DNA from: a bacterium | GTDB lineage: Bacteria > Bacteroidota > Ignavibacteria > Kapaibacteriales > Kapaibacteriaceae | Reading direction: 5' to 3' | Assembly: GCA_020050895.1 (NCBI GenBank) | Contig: JAGVJW010000005.1 | Location: 1 to 9,871 of the forward strand | DNA: 9,871 bases | Shown here: piece by piece, positions 1-5,362 of the stretch | Position numbering within the stretch: position 1 is the first letter of the stretch | Layout of the letters: every line of letters starts with the position of its first letter | Program-made: the position numbers and the translations under genes | The notes under the pieces: generated by a model | The model's input: the letters and a program-made list of their open reading frames with translations, nothing else | Told to the model about the DNA's origin: nothing | Databases searched by the model: none

Positions 1-152
1 CTTTACGTGAACCATTGCACTTGACCGTGGCAGAAGGTACTGGTGTTTCTCAATGCCAATTATTTCAAAAAATGTTGCAAAAAAAATCTCCACCGGTATC
101 ATCTGCTATTGTAGTTGGGCTTGACAAAAAGGCAACTTTGCTTAGGAAGTAA
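1..152 (+). CDS. C-terminal end of an unidentified protein (partial, runs off the left edge)
   Basis: An open frame enters from the left edge (codons in phase from base 3) and stays open for 49 codons to a TAA at 150-152. The predicted end reads like real protein: it includes LTVAEGTGVSQCQLFQKML and ends SSAIVVGLDKKATLLRK, a hydrophobic strand followed by a basic tail. I do not recognise the family. It is convergent with the HTH gene that ends at 268, and if the element boundary proposed at the tRNA is right it would be cargo of that element. Only 49 codons are visible, so a chance open frame cannot be excluded; the other two plus-strand frames stop within the first 24 bases. Confidence 0.45.
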   Translation, partial: LREPLHLTVAEGTGVSQCQLFQKMLQKKSPPVSSAIVVGLDKKATLLRK

Positions 153-186
153 TTTGCCAAGCGTTCACTTGCCCAACCTTTCCTAA
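143..186. terminator. Imperfect inverted repeat between convergent genes, possible bidirectional terminator
   Basis: TTAGGAA (143-149) is matched by TTCCTAA (180-186). The inside of the structure continues imperfectly, with a CAAG/CTTG pair around a CGTTCA loop. It begins at the stop of the left partial frame and lies 82 bases beyond the stop of the HTH gene, where a shared terminator would sit. No clear U-tract follows on either strand, so this is a weak call. Confidence 0.25.
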
Positions 187-267
187 AAGAGAGGAGGTGC
201 TTTCCAGCCGTTTTTGTTTCTTTCTTCATTTTCTGAAGTATCCTAACAGTTTATACGATAAAATGCA

Positions 268-1281
268 TCATTCAATTCCGAGGTATTTGTCCACATCCTT
301 TCGATCATACCTGTTGACACGCCCAATCTTCACGGGCATCAGTAGCTTCTTCTTACCCAATCTGAAGAGCATCGACCGCGAAATCTTCATCTTCGCCATC
401 ACTTCGTCCGCCGTGAGCATGTCGGAGTGTGCCTGCAGCGGCGGTGGCGCAACGACTGGCTCCGTTGTTTCTTTCATCACTGGCGATGTGAAGGTCGAAG
501 GAGAGATACTTGCGATGCGATTCTCAACGAGCGTGGTTATCAAGCGACGATAAACCGTCGTAGAGGCGTCAATGCCTCCCAATAGATATTTCCGAACAAG
601 TCCCACGCCACCGTTTGAAATCAAGGCGAGCATGATGTCAACAAACTGTACATCGAGAATTCGACCGCAGACCAACACAAAGTCTCGCTTGTCATCGGAT
701 GAGTATTCAAGAAACGATGGTGTGGAGTTCACTATTTCAGAAAATGTATCAAGCGCAAGTTGTTGGGCTTGGCTGTCGCGCGCCGACAACAACTGTTGAC
801 TCGACATAATGCCATTGTATACTTGTTCCGCAGCGGCCGATGTCGGGTGTGACAGGAGTTGCTCCACTCGCGGTTTGAAGAGTCGCTCTGCGACTTCGAT
901 CAATTCTCCTTGATCTAGCGTCACCGCCAAGCCTCCCCAAAACAAAACCTGATCTATTCCGGATGCAATGTTTCCCAACCTGCGATTCAGATTTCGGATT
1001 TGACGAAGTGTACCCGTGAACCCAAGACCTTCGAATCGCAGTCGTATCGTTTCAAAATCGATGATGGATTCCTGTTTGGTGAGATCCGTGAACATCGCTG
1101 TAAACAATTCGGCAATACTCACCTCACACTGGTCGAGATATCGTTGGAGTTCGTTGGTGAGGAATGCAACACGCTCGTTCTCGCCCAAGCCCCTTTGCAA
1201 CATCACAGCTTCGGCATCGAGTATGTGTTGTGCATGTGTCCATGCAACAGGATGTTGTAAAAACATGTCTCGTTGGTTCAT
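268..1281 (-). CDS. Integrase-coupled protein of unknown function with C-terminal excisionase/MerR-like helix-turn-helix
   Basis: This 337-residue protein has two visible parts. Residues 1 to about 260 look mostly helical, with no motif I recognise. They are followed by a proline-rich linker (about 265-285, with VVAPPP). Residues 288-337 form a compact HTH_17-type (excisionase/MerR-like) DNA-binding domain: LTADEVMAKMKISRSMLFRL, then a basic stretch and KIGRVNRYDRKDVDKYLG, the usual wing and ending. I chose the ATG at 1281 because it overlaps the integrase stop as ATGA and has GGAAG about 7 nt upstream; a GTG at 1293 would add four residues. Tight coupling to the integrase suggests a role in the same element, for example controlling recombination direction or integrase/cargo expression. 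That role is inference: known excisionases of this fold are usually well under 100 residues, so the long N-terminal part must do something else. Confidence 0.85.
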   Translation of the reverse strand: MNQRDMFLQHPVAWTHAQHILDAEAVMLQRGLGENERVAFLTNELQRYLDQCEVSIAELFTAMFTDLTKQESIIDFETIRLRFEGLGFTGTLRQIRNLNRRLGNIASGIDQVLFWGGLAVTLDQGELIEVAERLFKPRVEQLLSHPTSAAAEQVYNGIMSSQQLLSARDSQAQQLALDTFSEIVNSTPSFLEYSSDDKRDFVLVCGRILDVQFVDIMLALISNGGVGLVRKYLLGGIDASTTVYRRLITTLVENRIASISPSTFTSPVMKETTEPVVAPPPLQAHSDMLTADEVMAKMKISRSMLFRLGKKKLLMPVKIGRVNRYDRKDVDKYLGIE

Positions 1282-2546
1282 AGTTGCTTCCACGCTTTTA
1301 CGACGATGTCCCTTACAGCTACTTCGTCCAGTTTGATGTAATGTCGTTGCAACATGCCTTTTGCGGAGTGACCCGTGACGATTGAGATCACCGACTCCGG
1401 TATTCCGAATTGAACCGATGCCGAAACATAGCTGCGGCGTGCAACATGTGTCGTCATCAATTCGAACTTCGGTTTCACCGTTTCCATGCGTGTTCCCTGC
1501 CTGTACTGTGCCACAGTGGTCGGCTTGTCCAGTCCGGCGCGTGCAGCAACTTCCTTGAGATATAAGTTCTGTTTCACATGCGAGGTGAACTCAAAGATCC
1601 TCGAGGGAAAGGACGTGAGTATTTTTTTGAGGGGGCTTGTAATTGGTATGATGCATCGTGTATCTGTCTTTTGCGTTACATATCGAATGATGCCAAGGGC
1701 ATCGTCGAAATGTTTTGGTTCGAGCCTCACCAAATCGCCATAACGCATTCCGGTAAAGCACTGCAAGAGAAAGTGATCTCGTACTCTCGAAAGCCTTGGG
1801 CTGTCTGAGAGATCGAGATGGAGCAACTGTCGCATTTCATCAACCGACAAAGCTTGTGCGTCGCTCCGATGGTTACCGCGATAGAAACTCTCATACGCCG
1901 TGGAATCGTGATACCCCTTTTGCCGAGCCCACTTCAGAAACGTCTTCAGTACATTGATGTGATTCGAAATGGATGCATCTACTAGCTGCCGCTCTTCGGA
2001 CAACCAGCGACAGTATAGAGTGTAGAATTTTTCATCAAGGGTTGAATAATCAAGTTTTTTCTTCGATTGGTCGGCCCATGCCTCCAACGATGATGCAACT
2101 CTGCGGTAGAGTGTGATCGTTGCATCTCCCGGACGCTTGCTGGTGATCTGGCCCGTTTGCGAACGAATTGTGTATGTGTCGGCGAATTCCGCAAAGTCGT
2201 TTTGCAATCCACTGGTTCCTTCAGCTTTTTGCGTTTCAGATGAAAGCGATGCCTGTACTCTTTTTTTGAATTGGTCAAACAGAGCCTCATCCATTGGTCC
2301 CTTGACATTTTCAAACTGCAAGGCGTTGTATGTCTCGTCTATTGTCCTACCAATCGCAAGAATGCGCTTCCGGTTATAATTCCGGTGTGGGTCGGTGGCG
2401 CGTGGTTCTTGTTGATCGGTGTTCCAATGCTGCGGTTCGATGGAAATCCCGGTTCCGAAACGAAATCTTTTGCCGAACAGCGCAACATTCAACATCACCA
2501 CACTTCGCTGTGCTTCAGGCTTATCTAGATAGAAAGCGTACCGCAT
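1278..2546 (-). CDS. Tyrosine-type site-specific integrase (Bacteroidetes-type, with arm-binding domain)
   Basis: At 422 residues this is full length for the family. Residues 1-95 resemble the N-terminal arm-type DNA-binding region of Bacteroidetes integrases (beta-rich start, then GTGISIEPQHWN). Residues about 115-215 are the SAM-like core-binding domain (NHINVLKTFLKWARQKGY). The catalytic domain carries the full set of tyrosine recombinase residues: Arg268 (FTGMRYGDL), Lys293 (TQKT), His367 and Arg370 (THVARRSYV), His393 (TGHS) and nucleophile Tyr403 (RHYIKL). The enzyme would cut and rejoin DNA at an attachment site through a 3'-phosphotyrosine link. The start codon is 190 nt from the 3' end of tRNA-Cys and the gene reads away from it, the standard layout of an element integrated into a tRNA gene. 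The stop overlaps the next gene as ATGA. No Shine-Dalgarno is visible; a 14-bp inverted repeat begins one base upstream of the ATG and may control expression. Confidence 0.95.
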   Translation of the reverse strand: MRYAFYLDKPEAQRSVVMLNVALFGKRFRFGTGISIEPQHWNTDQQEPRATDPHRNYNRKRILAIGRTIDETYNALQFENVKGPMDEALFDQFKKRVQASLSSETQKAEGTSGLQNDFAEFADTYTIRSQTGQITSKRPGDATITLYRRVASSLEAWADQSKKKLDYSTLDEKFYTLYCRWLSEERQLVDASISNHINVLKTFLKWARQKGYHDSTAYESFYRGNHRSDAQALSVDEMRQLLHLDLSDSPRLSRVRDHFLLQCFTGMRYGDLVRLEPKHFDDALGIIRYVTQKTDTRCIIPITSPLKKILTSFPSRIFEFTSHVKQNLYLKEVAARAGLDKPTTVAQYRQGTRMETVKPKFELMTTHVARRSYVSASVQFGIPESVISIVTGHSAKGMLQRHYIKLDEVAVRDIVVKAWKQL

Positions 2547-2547
2547 A

Positions 2548-2621
2548 AGAAAACCGTCAGTTAAAAGTTCAGGTCAGTTGCTGTTTTGCAGCTTTACTGA
2601 CGAATTTACTGACGGTTTTCT
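2548..2621. repeat. Nested inverted repeats with four ACTGAC motifs upstream of the integrase
   Basis: A perfect 14-bp inverted repeat, AGAAAACCGTCAGT (2548-2561) and ACTGACGGTTTTCT (2608-2621), encloses a second nested pair, TCAGT (2574-2578)/ACTGA (2596-2600), and GCTG/CAGC around a TTTTG centre (2580-2592). The core ACTGAC occurs four times: inverted at 2556 and 2573, direct at 2596 and 2608. The last two lie in the 12-bp-spaced direct repeat TTTACTGACG (2593-2602, 2605-2614). The position between integrase and tRNA fits protein-binding sites (integrase arm sites, excisionase sites or an operator). The structure is seen directly; the binding role is inferred. Confidence 0.75.
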
Positions 2622-2634
2622 GAAACTTCAAGAC

Positions 2635-2673
2635 ACTTGTGGAAACGCCTCAGATTTTCTTTTCAACACAAGT
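2635..2673. repeat. Short inverted repeat in the integrase-tRNA spacer
   Basis: ACTTGTG (2635-2641) is matched by CACAAGT (2667-2673), a perfect 7-bp inverted repeat with a 25-nt gap. It sits between the ACTGAC cluster and the phased TGTTTC repeats. It could be another protein site of the presumed attachment region or part of a weak terminator for the tRNA; it is short enough to be chance. Confidence 0.35.
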
Positions 2674-2702
2674 ATTTGATTTTTAAGACTTTTACGTGTC
2701 CT

Positions 2703-2732
2703 GATGTTTCCCTGTGTTTCCCACTGTTTCAC
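2703..2732. repeat. Three 10-bp tandem units containing TGTTTC, next to the tRNA 3' end
   Basis: GATGTTTCCC, TGTGTTTCCC and ACTGTTTCAC follow one another without gaps. TGTTTC recurs at 2705, 2715 and 2725, exactly one helical turn apart. The array ends five bases from the encoded CCA of tRNA-Cys, on the integrase side. Same-face spacing suggests cooperative protein binding, for example by integrase or an accessory factor at the attachment site; that role is inferred. Confidence 0.6.
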
Positions 2733-2736
2733 GTCT

Positions 2737-2760
2737 TGGAGGTCCCGACCGGATTTGAAC
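2737..2760. other. Candidate attachment site (att) at the 3' part of tRNA-Cys
   Basis: Integrases of this class commonly recombine in the T-arm/acceptor 3' portion of a tRNA gene. The integrase gene begins 190 nt beyond this end, with repeat motifs in between. The matching direct repeat that would mark the other border is not found in the leftmost 267 bases, so it should lie outside the window. The exact crossover position cannot be seen from one side, so the limits given are approximate. Confidence 0.5.
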
Positions 2761-2810
2761 CGATGTACGAGCTTTTGCAGAGCTCTGTATAGCCACTCTA
2801 CCACGGGACC
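2737..2810 (-). tRNA. tRNA-Cys (anticodon GCA), CCA encoded
   Basis: Read on the minus strand, the acceptor stem GGTCCCG pairs perfectly with CGGGACC, followed by a U discriminator and an encoded CCA. The anticodon stem GAGCT/AGCTC encloses the loop CTGCAAA, giving anticodon GCA. The T arm is ATCGG-TTCAAAT-CCGGT, with one T-G pair, and the D arm has a three-pair stem (GTA/TAC) and GG in its loop. A U at the discriminator position is the standard identity element for cysteine tRNAs. Length is 74 nt including CCA. Its 3' end faces the integrase gene, making it the likely attachment site of the element on the left; the intact 3' half implies that the site is restored on integration. Confidence 0.95.
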
Positions 2811-2821
2811 GTTGAGCGGCA

Positions 2822-2829
2822 CAAAGATA
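2822..2829 (-). promoter_or_regulatory. Bacteroidota-type -7 element of the tRNA-Cys promoter
   Basis: The minus strand reads TATCTTTG followed by T, an exact match to the Bacteroidota housekeeping consensus TAnnTTTGY. It ends 11 bases before the first base of the tRNA, the expected distance for a short 5' leader. No good -33 TTG is visible: that region is occupied by the first copy of the GGTGCC repeat, which may have displaced the original upstream sequence. Confidence 0.5.
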
Positions 2830-2846
2830 ACAAGAGGACTGGAGGA

Positions 2847-3025
2847 CACCTGGCACGGCGAAGCATCACCTGGTGCCAGGCACCAATGGTGTCTGGCACC
2901 ACTTGGCACATGGAACATGGCACTTGGCACTATGATGGCACCTGGCACGGCGAAGCATCACCTGGTGCCAGGCACCAATGGTGCCTGGCACCACCTGGCA
3001 CCTGGCACTACATGGCACCTGGCAC
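2847..3025. repeat. Intergenic palindromic repeat patch: two 63-bp copies plus CCTGGCAC fragments
   Basis: Copies at 2847-2909 and 2939-3001 differ at only 2 of 63 positions. Each carries the hairpin TGGTGCCAGGCACC-AAT-GGTGCCTGGCACCA: a perfect 14-bp stem with an AAT loop at 2963-2993, and one changed base in the right arm of the first copy (2871-2901). Each arm is itself a palindrome, GGTGCC-N-GGCACC. Between and after the copies lie looser units such as TGGCACTTGGCAC, CCTGGCACTA and ATGGCACCTGGCAC up to the 3' end of the OmpA-like gene. It resembles REP/MITE-type intergenic repeats that a REP-associated transposase could mobilise; no transposase is in the window. This patch accounts for nearly all of the tRNA-to-OmpA spacer. 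Confidence 0.9.
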
Positions 3026-3049
3026 GGTGGTTACGTCTTCGTAACCACC
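3026..3049 (-). terminator. Perfect hairpin spanning the stop codon of the OmpA-like gene
   Basis: GGTGGTTACG (3026-3035) pairs with CGTAACCACC (3040-3049) around a 4-nt TCTT loop, a perfect 10-bp stem. It includes the TAA stop (3031-3033) and the last five sense codons. It may end or protect the transcript of the WD40/OmpA pair. There is no U-tract after it; the GGTGCC repeat patch begins immediately, so a classical intrinsic terminator is not proven. Confidence 0.45.
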
Positions 3050-3864
3050 ACATACACCGTACCCACGTATCGTTTACCCTTGGCGCTCTTCTTTATCGGC
3101 GGTGGATTAATGGGGTCGACGGTGGAAGCGGACTTAACGTTGATACGGGAACCGCTGATGCCTGCCTTTTCGAACTCTGCCTTCAGAGCATTTCCTCTGG
3201 CAGTGCTGATGCTCGTTGCCGTTGCTGCAGGAACTTCCTCATCCGGGTAGCAGACAAGTTCGACGTTGACGCCCGGATTCATCGAAAGCATTTTGGCAAA
3301 GTGTACGAGGTCTTCCTCCACGCCAGCCTTGATTACATTCTTGCGAAGATCGAATGGAGAAGGCATGATTACGATCTTCTTGCCGGCTTCCATCGGCCGC
3401 ACGATAAAATCCTTGGATATTTCTGCATACCTGCTTGACTGTGGCAAGGCAATCGAGAACTCCTCGCGGAAATAACGTGGATCCTCAATCATGACTGTGT
3501 ATGATCCGCCAGGCTTTAGACCCGTAACTAGGAAGCCGTCTCGTACGCTACTCTTACGTGACTGTCCGACCTTTTTGCCAGCTTCGTACACAGCATAATT
3601 GGCATCGACAGGTGTGAGCGTGTTCTGATTAAGCATGTATCCTGTGAGTGTGACTACAGTGCCAATGGTTTGTCCCTGAGGTACCAACGCCGGTGGTACG
3701 GCTATGGGCTGAGGAGCATATTGTGGCTTGTCCTTAGCCATCGCCTCTGTCTGTGGCTGCCTTGGAATCGGCATCGGTTTTGGCTGCGAAAACGCTACTA
3801 CGCCAATGCTTGCTAATACGCAAGCGCACACTGCTGTTCTAAATGTTTTTAATGTCGGTTTCAT
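3031..3864 (-). CDS. Secreted protein with Ig/carboxypeptidase-regulatory-like domain and C-terminal OmpA-like domain
   Basis: This 277-residue protein starts with a Sec signal peptide (MKPTLKTFRTAVCACVLAS..., probable cleavage after AFS at residue 26), so it should act in the periplasm or at the outer membrane. A Pro/Gln-rich linker (about 28-64) leads to a beta-sandwich-like region (about 68-157, ending GLKPGGSYTVMIEDPRYFRE) of the kind seen in carboxypeptidase-regulatory-like domains. Residues about 162-277 resemble the OmpA C-terminal peptidoglycan-binding fold: a strand at VNVELVCYPDEE, then STARGNALKAEFEKAGISGS, which matches the family's S-x-x-RA...L...GI helix. The match is divergent and the usual binding-site Asp is not obvious, so peptidoglycan binding is uncertain. 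There is no lipobox. I chose the ATG at 3864 because it gives the signal peptide at the N-terminus and lies 1 nt after the WD40 stop (TAA-C-ATG), which implies translational coupling. Confidence 0.85.
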   Translation of the reverse strand: MKPTLKTFRTAVCACVLASIGVVAFSQPKPMPIPRQPQTEAMAKDKPQYAPQPIAVPPALVPQGQTIGTVVTLTGYMLNQNTLTPVDANYAVYEAGKKVGQSRKSSVRDGFLVTGLKPGGSYTVMIEDPRYFREEFSIALPQSSRYAEISKDFIVRPMEAGKKIVIMPSPFDLRKNVIKAGVEEDLVHFAKMLSMNPGVNVELVCYPDEEVPAATATSISTARGNALKAEFEKAGISGSRINVKSASTVDPINPPPIKKSAKGKRYVGTVYVVVTKT

Positions 3865-3865
3865 G

Positions 3866-4873
3866 TTAACGAGCCTTCGTATTTGTTCTTCCTGATTCAC
3901 TTTCATTCTCTCGCAGAAAACGCACAGTTCCATCGGCACAACCAAGAACAATAATGCCGGCAGAACTGGTCACGTCGAGCGACCATACTTCCGAATCGAC
4001 ATTCATCGTCATGATATTGTGTCCGGTTTCAATATTCCACATCTTAACTGTCTTATCGAGACTTGCAGATATAAGCGTCTTATTATCCTCGGCAAAGGAA
4101 ACATCCTGCACCAATTCTGTGTGCGCGTTGATGGTTCTGACAAGTTCACCTGCCGGCATCTTCCAAATTTTAATCACGCCGTCCTGGTCAGATGATGCTA
4201 AAAACTGAGAGTCAAACGAGTACAGAACCGTGAGTACGGGCGCTCGATGCCCCGACAGAACCATGAGGGGTTCTCTTCTCGCGAGGTCGGTAGACCAGAT
4301 GATGATTGACCTGTCGTCGCTGCACGATGCGATGTACCTGCCATCGTATGAATATGCCACGTTGTTGGTTTGCATGGTATGACCACGAAGCGTTTTCAGC
4401 TCAATACCAAGATTGGCATCCCACAGTTTGACGGTTTTATCGAACGACGTGCTGGCAACGATGTCGCTGTTGTCGTCCTGATTATAGTACACACCAATTA
4501 CTTCTGCTGTGTGTCCCTTCAACACCTGCTTTACGGAACCATCGGCAACATTCCAGATTCGGATAGTTCGGTCGCTGCTCGCGCTGGCAATTTCCTTGTC
4601 GTCGCCCGAGAACGAGATGTTGTTGACCTGACCCGTATGGCCCTTCAGCGTCTTTAATTCCTTTCCATCGGGCAACGACCACAACTTCACCGTTTCGTCG
4701 AGGCTGCATGTTGCAACCATGGTATTACCCGTATTGACGAAGACTCCAAGGACTTCATCATTGTGTTTGCCTACTGTGGTCGAAGTATAGCTGCGTTGTT
4801 GTGCTAACATCGTAACCGACGTTAACGCCAGGCAGCTTGCGACGAATACAGCCATACGAACCGTTCGCATCAT
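3866..4873 (-). CDS. Secreted seven-bladed WD40 beta-propeller protein
   Basis: The 335-residue protein begins with an N-terminal signal peptide (about residues 1-24, MLA before QQ). The rest consists of WD40 repeats with the expected GH...(I/V)W spacing: the structural Trp is seen at 65, 107, 151, 193, 237 and 279, with Phe319 in the seventh, degenerate repeat. GHT or similar (KHN, GHT, GHT, GHT, GHR, AHT) opens the first six. This makes a closed seven-bladed propeller, a protein-interaction platform, here probably periplasmic or surface-exposed. VASC at 11-14 fits a lipobox, but hydrophobic sequence continues past Cys14, so signal peptidase I cleavage is favoured. AGGA lies 7 nt upstream of the ATG and supports the start. 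The OmpA-like gene follows after 1 nt, so the two products probably work together. No catalytic function is visible. Confidence 0.9.
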   Translation of the reverse strand: MMRTVRMAVFVASCLALTSVTMLAQQRSYTSTTVGKHNDEVLGVFVNTGNTMVATCSLDETVKLWSLPDGKELKTLKGHTGQVNNISFSGDDKEIASASSDRTIRIWNVADGSVKQVLKGHTAEVIGVYYNQDDNSDIVASTSFDKTVKLWDANLGIELKTLRGHTMQTNNVAYSYDGRYIASCSDDRSIIIWSTDLARREPLMVLSGHRAPVLTVLYSFDSQFLASSDQDGVIKIWKMPAGELVRTINAHTELVQDVSFAEDNKTLISASLDKTVKMWNIETGHNIMTMNVDSEVWSLDVTSSAGIIVLGCADGTVRFLRENESESGRTNTKAR

Positions 4874-4915
4874 ACGTTCTTCCTAAAAATGTTTACAGTT
4901 TGAAAAATTGTGTGT

Positions 4916-5332
4916 TCATTTTCCTGATGTCTTCTGCCGAAGAGTACCCGCTATGTCCCGAATTTCACCGGCAAGTTCCCTAATCAATGCCGGCCGATCC
5001 AATTCCACTCTTTCATCAATCGCAGGCATCAACAGGCTTCCGTCGCCATCGGCAGCAATAAGCTTCTCATGGTCTATTTCCTCCTGCACTCCATGCTGAC
5101 GCAGATATTCCTTAGCGCCGGCAACAGTGTATCTCTCCTCCCGAAGTAGCTTGCGAATTACTTTTAAAATTGCAATGTCCTTCTCTGAATACACCCGATT
5201 TCCAGCACGATTTTTTTGCGGTCTCAATTGCTGGAATTCACGTTCCCAGTACCTCAATACGTGCTGTTCTTCGTCAAGAAGTTTACTAACTTCCGTTATT
5301 GAGTAATATAAACGTTCAATTGAAGCCTTCAT
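4916..5332 (-). CDS. MerR-family transcriptional regulator
   Basis: This 138-residue protein carries a MerR-type winged helix-turn-helix at residues 9-80: YYSITEVSKLLDEEQHVLRY, the WEREF motif, a basic wing (PQKNRAGNRVYSEKDI) and a second helix pair ending RYTVAGAKEYL. The remaining tail (about 90-138) is short and charged, with no cysteine cluster or recognisable ligand-binding domain. It is therefore the small single-domain type common in Bacteroidota rather than a metal or drug sensor. Such proteins bind DNA as dimers, usually between spaced promoter elements. The gene starts 30 nt after the ftsW stop and ends 42 nt before the WD40 start, so it may be the last gene of the housekeeping run. 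Its targets cannot be read from the sequence. Confidence 0.9.
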   Translation of the reverse strand: MKASIERLYYSITEVSKLLDEEQHVLRYWEREFQQLRPQKNRAGNRVYSEKDIAILKVIRKLLREERYTVAGAKEYLRQHGVQEEIDHEKLIAADGDGSLLMPAIDERVELDRPALIRELAGEIRDIAGTLRQKTSGK

Positions 5333-5341
5333 CAGACACGA

Positions 5342-5347
5342 ATTATA
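5342..5347 (-). promoter_or_regulatory. Possible -10-like TATAAT just upstream of the MerR gene
   Basis: On the minus strand an exact TATAAT lies in the 30-nt ftsW-MerR spacer, 9 nt before the ATG, after a TTCTTTTTTTCG run. If used, it would give an almost leaderless transcript. There is no convincing -35 and it does not match the Bacteroidota TAnnTTTG form, so it may be chance in an A/T-rich spacer. Confidence 0.2.
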
Positions 5348-5362
5348 CGAAAAAAAGAACGG

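Noticed and set aside
189..211. Minus strand reads CGGCTGGAAAGCACCTCCTC, similar to the 3' end of 16S rRNA (anti-Shine-Dalgarno tail).
   Set aside because: It has a two-base insertion and no further 16S-like sequence precedes it; probably chance, or at most a tiny remnant.
223..237. CTTCA-TTTTC-TGAAG hairpin downstream of the HTH gene as a terminator.
   Set aside because: The stem is only 5 bp and A/T-rich with no U-tract, too weak to support a terminator call.
197..553. A 118-codon plus-strand open frame opposite the HTH gene.
   Set aside because: It is antisense to a well-supported DNA-binding domain and lacks recognisable protein features; it is a shadow of that gene.
2847..3025. Repeat patch considered as a CRISPR array.
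   Set aside because: There are only two full copies, the repeat itself is a 63-bp palindrome-bearing unit, the sequence between copies is made of degenerate repeat pieces rather than unique spacers, and no cas genes are present.
2704..3438. A 244-codon open frame on the plus strand.
   Set aside because: It runs through the tRNA-Cys gene, the palindromic repeat patch and the antisense of the OmpA-like gene; its apparent protein is a Gly/Thr/Trp/His-rich artefact of the repeats.
4829..4873. Lipobox VASC (residues 11-14) in the WD40 protein signal peptide, suggesting a lipoprotein.
   Set aside because: The hydrophobic stretch continues about ten residues past Cys14 to a better signal peptidase I site, so a lipoprotein is less likely, though not excluded.
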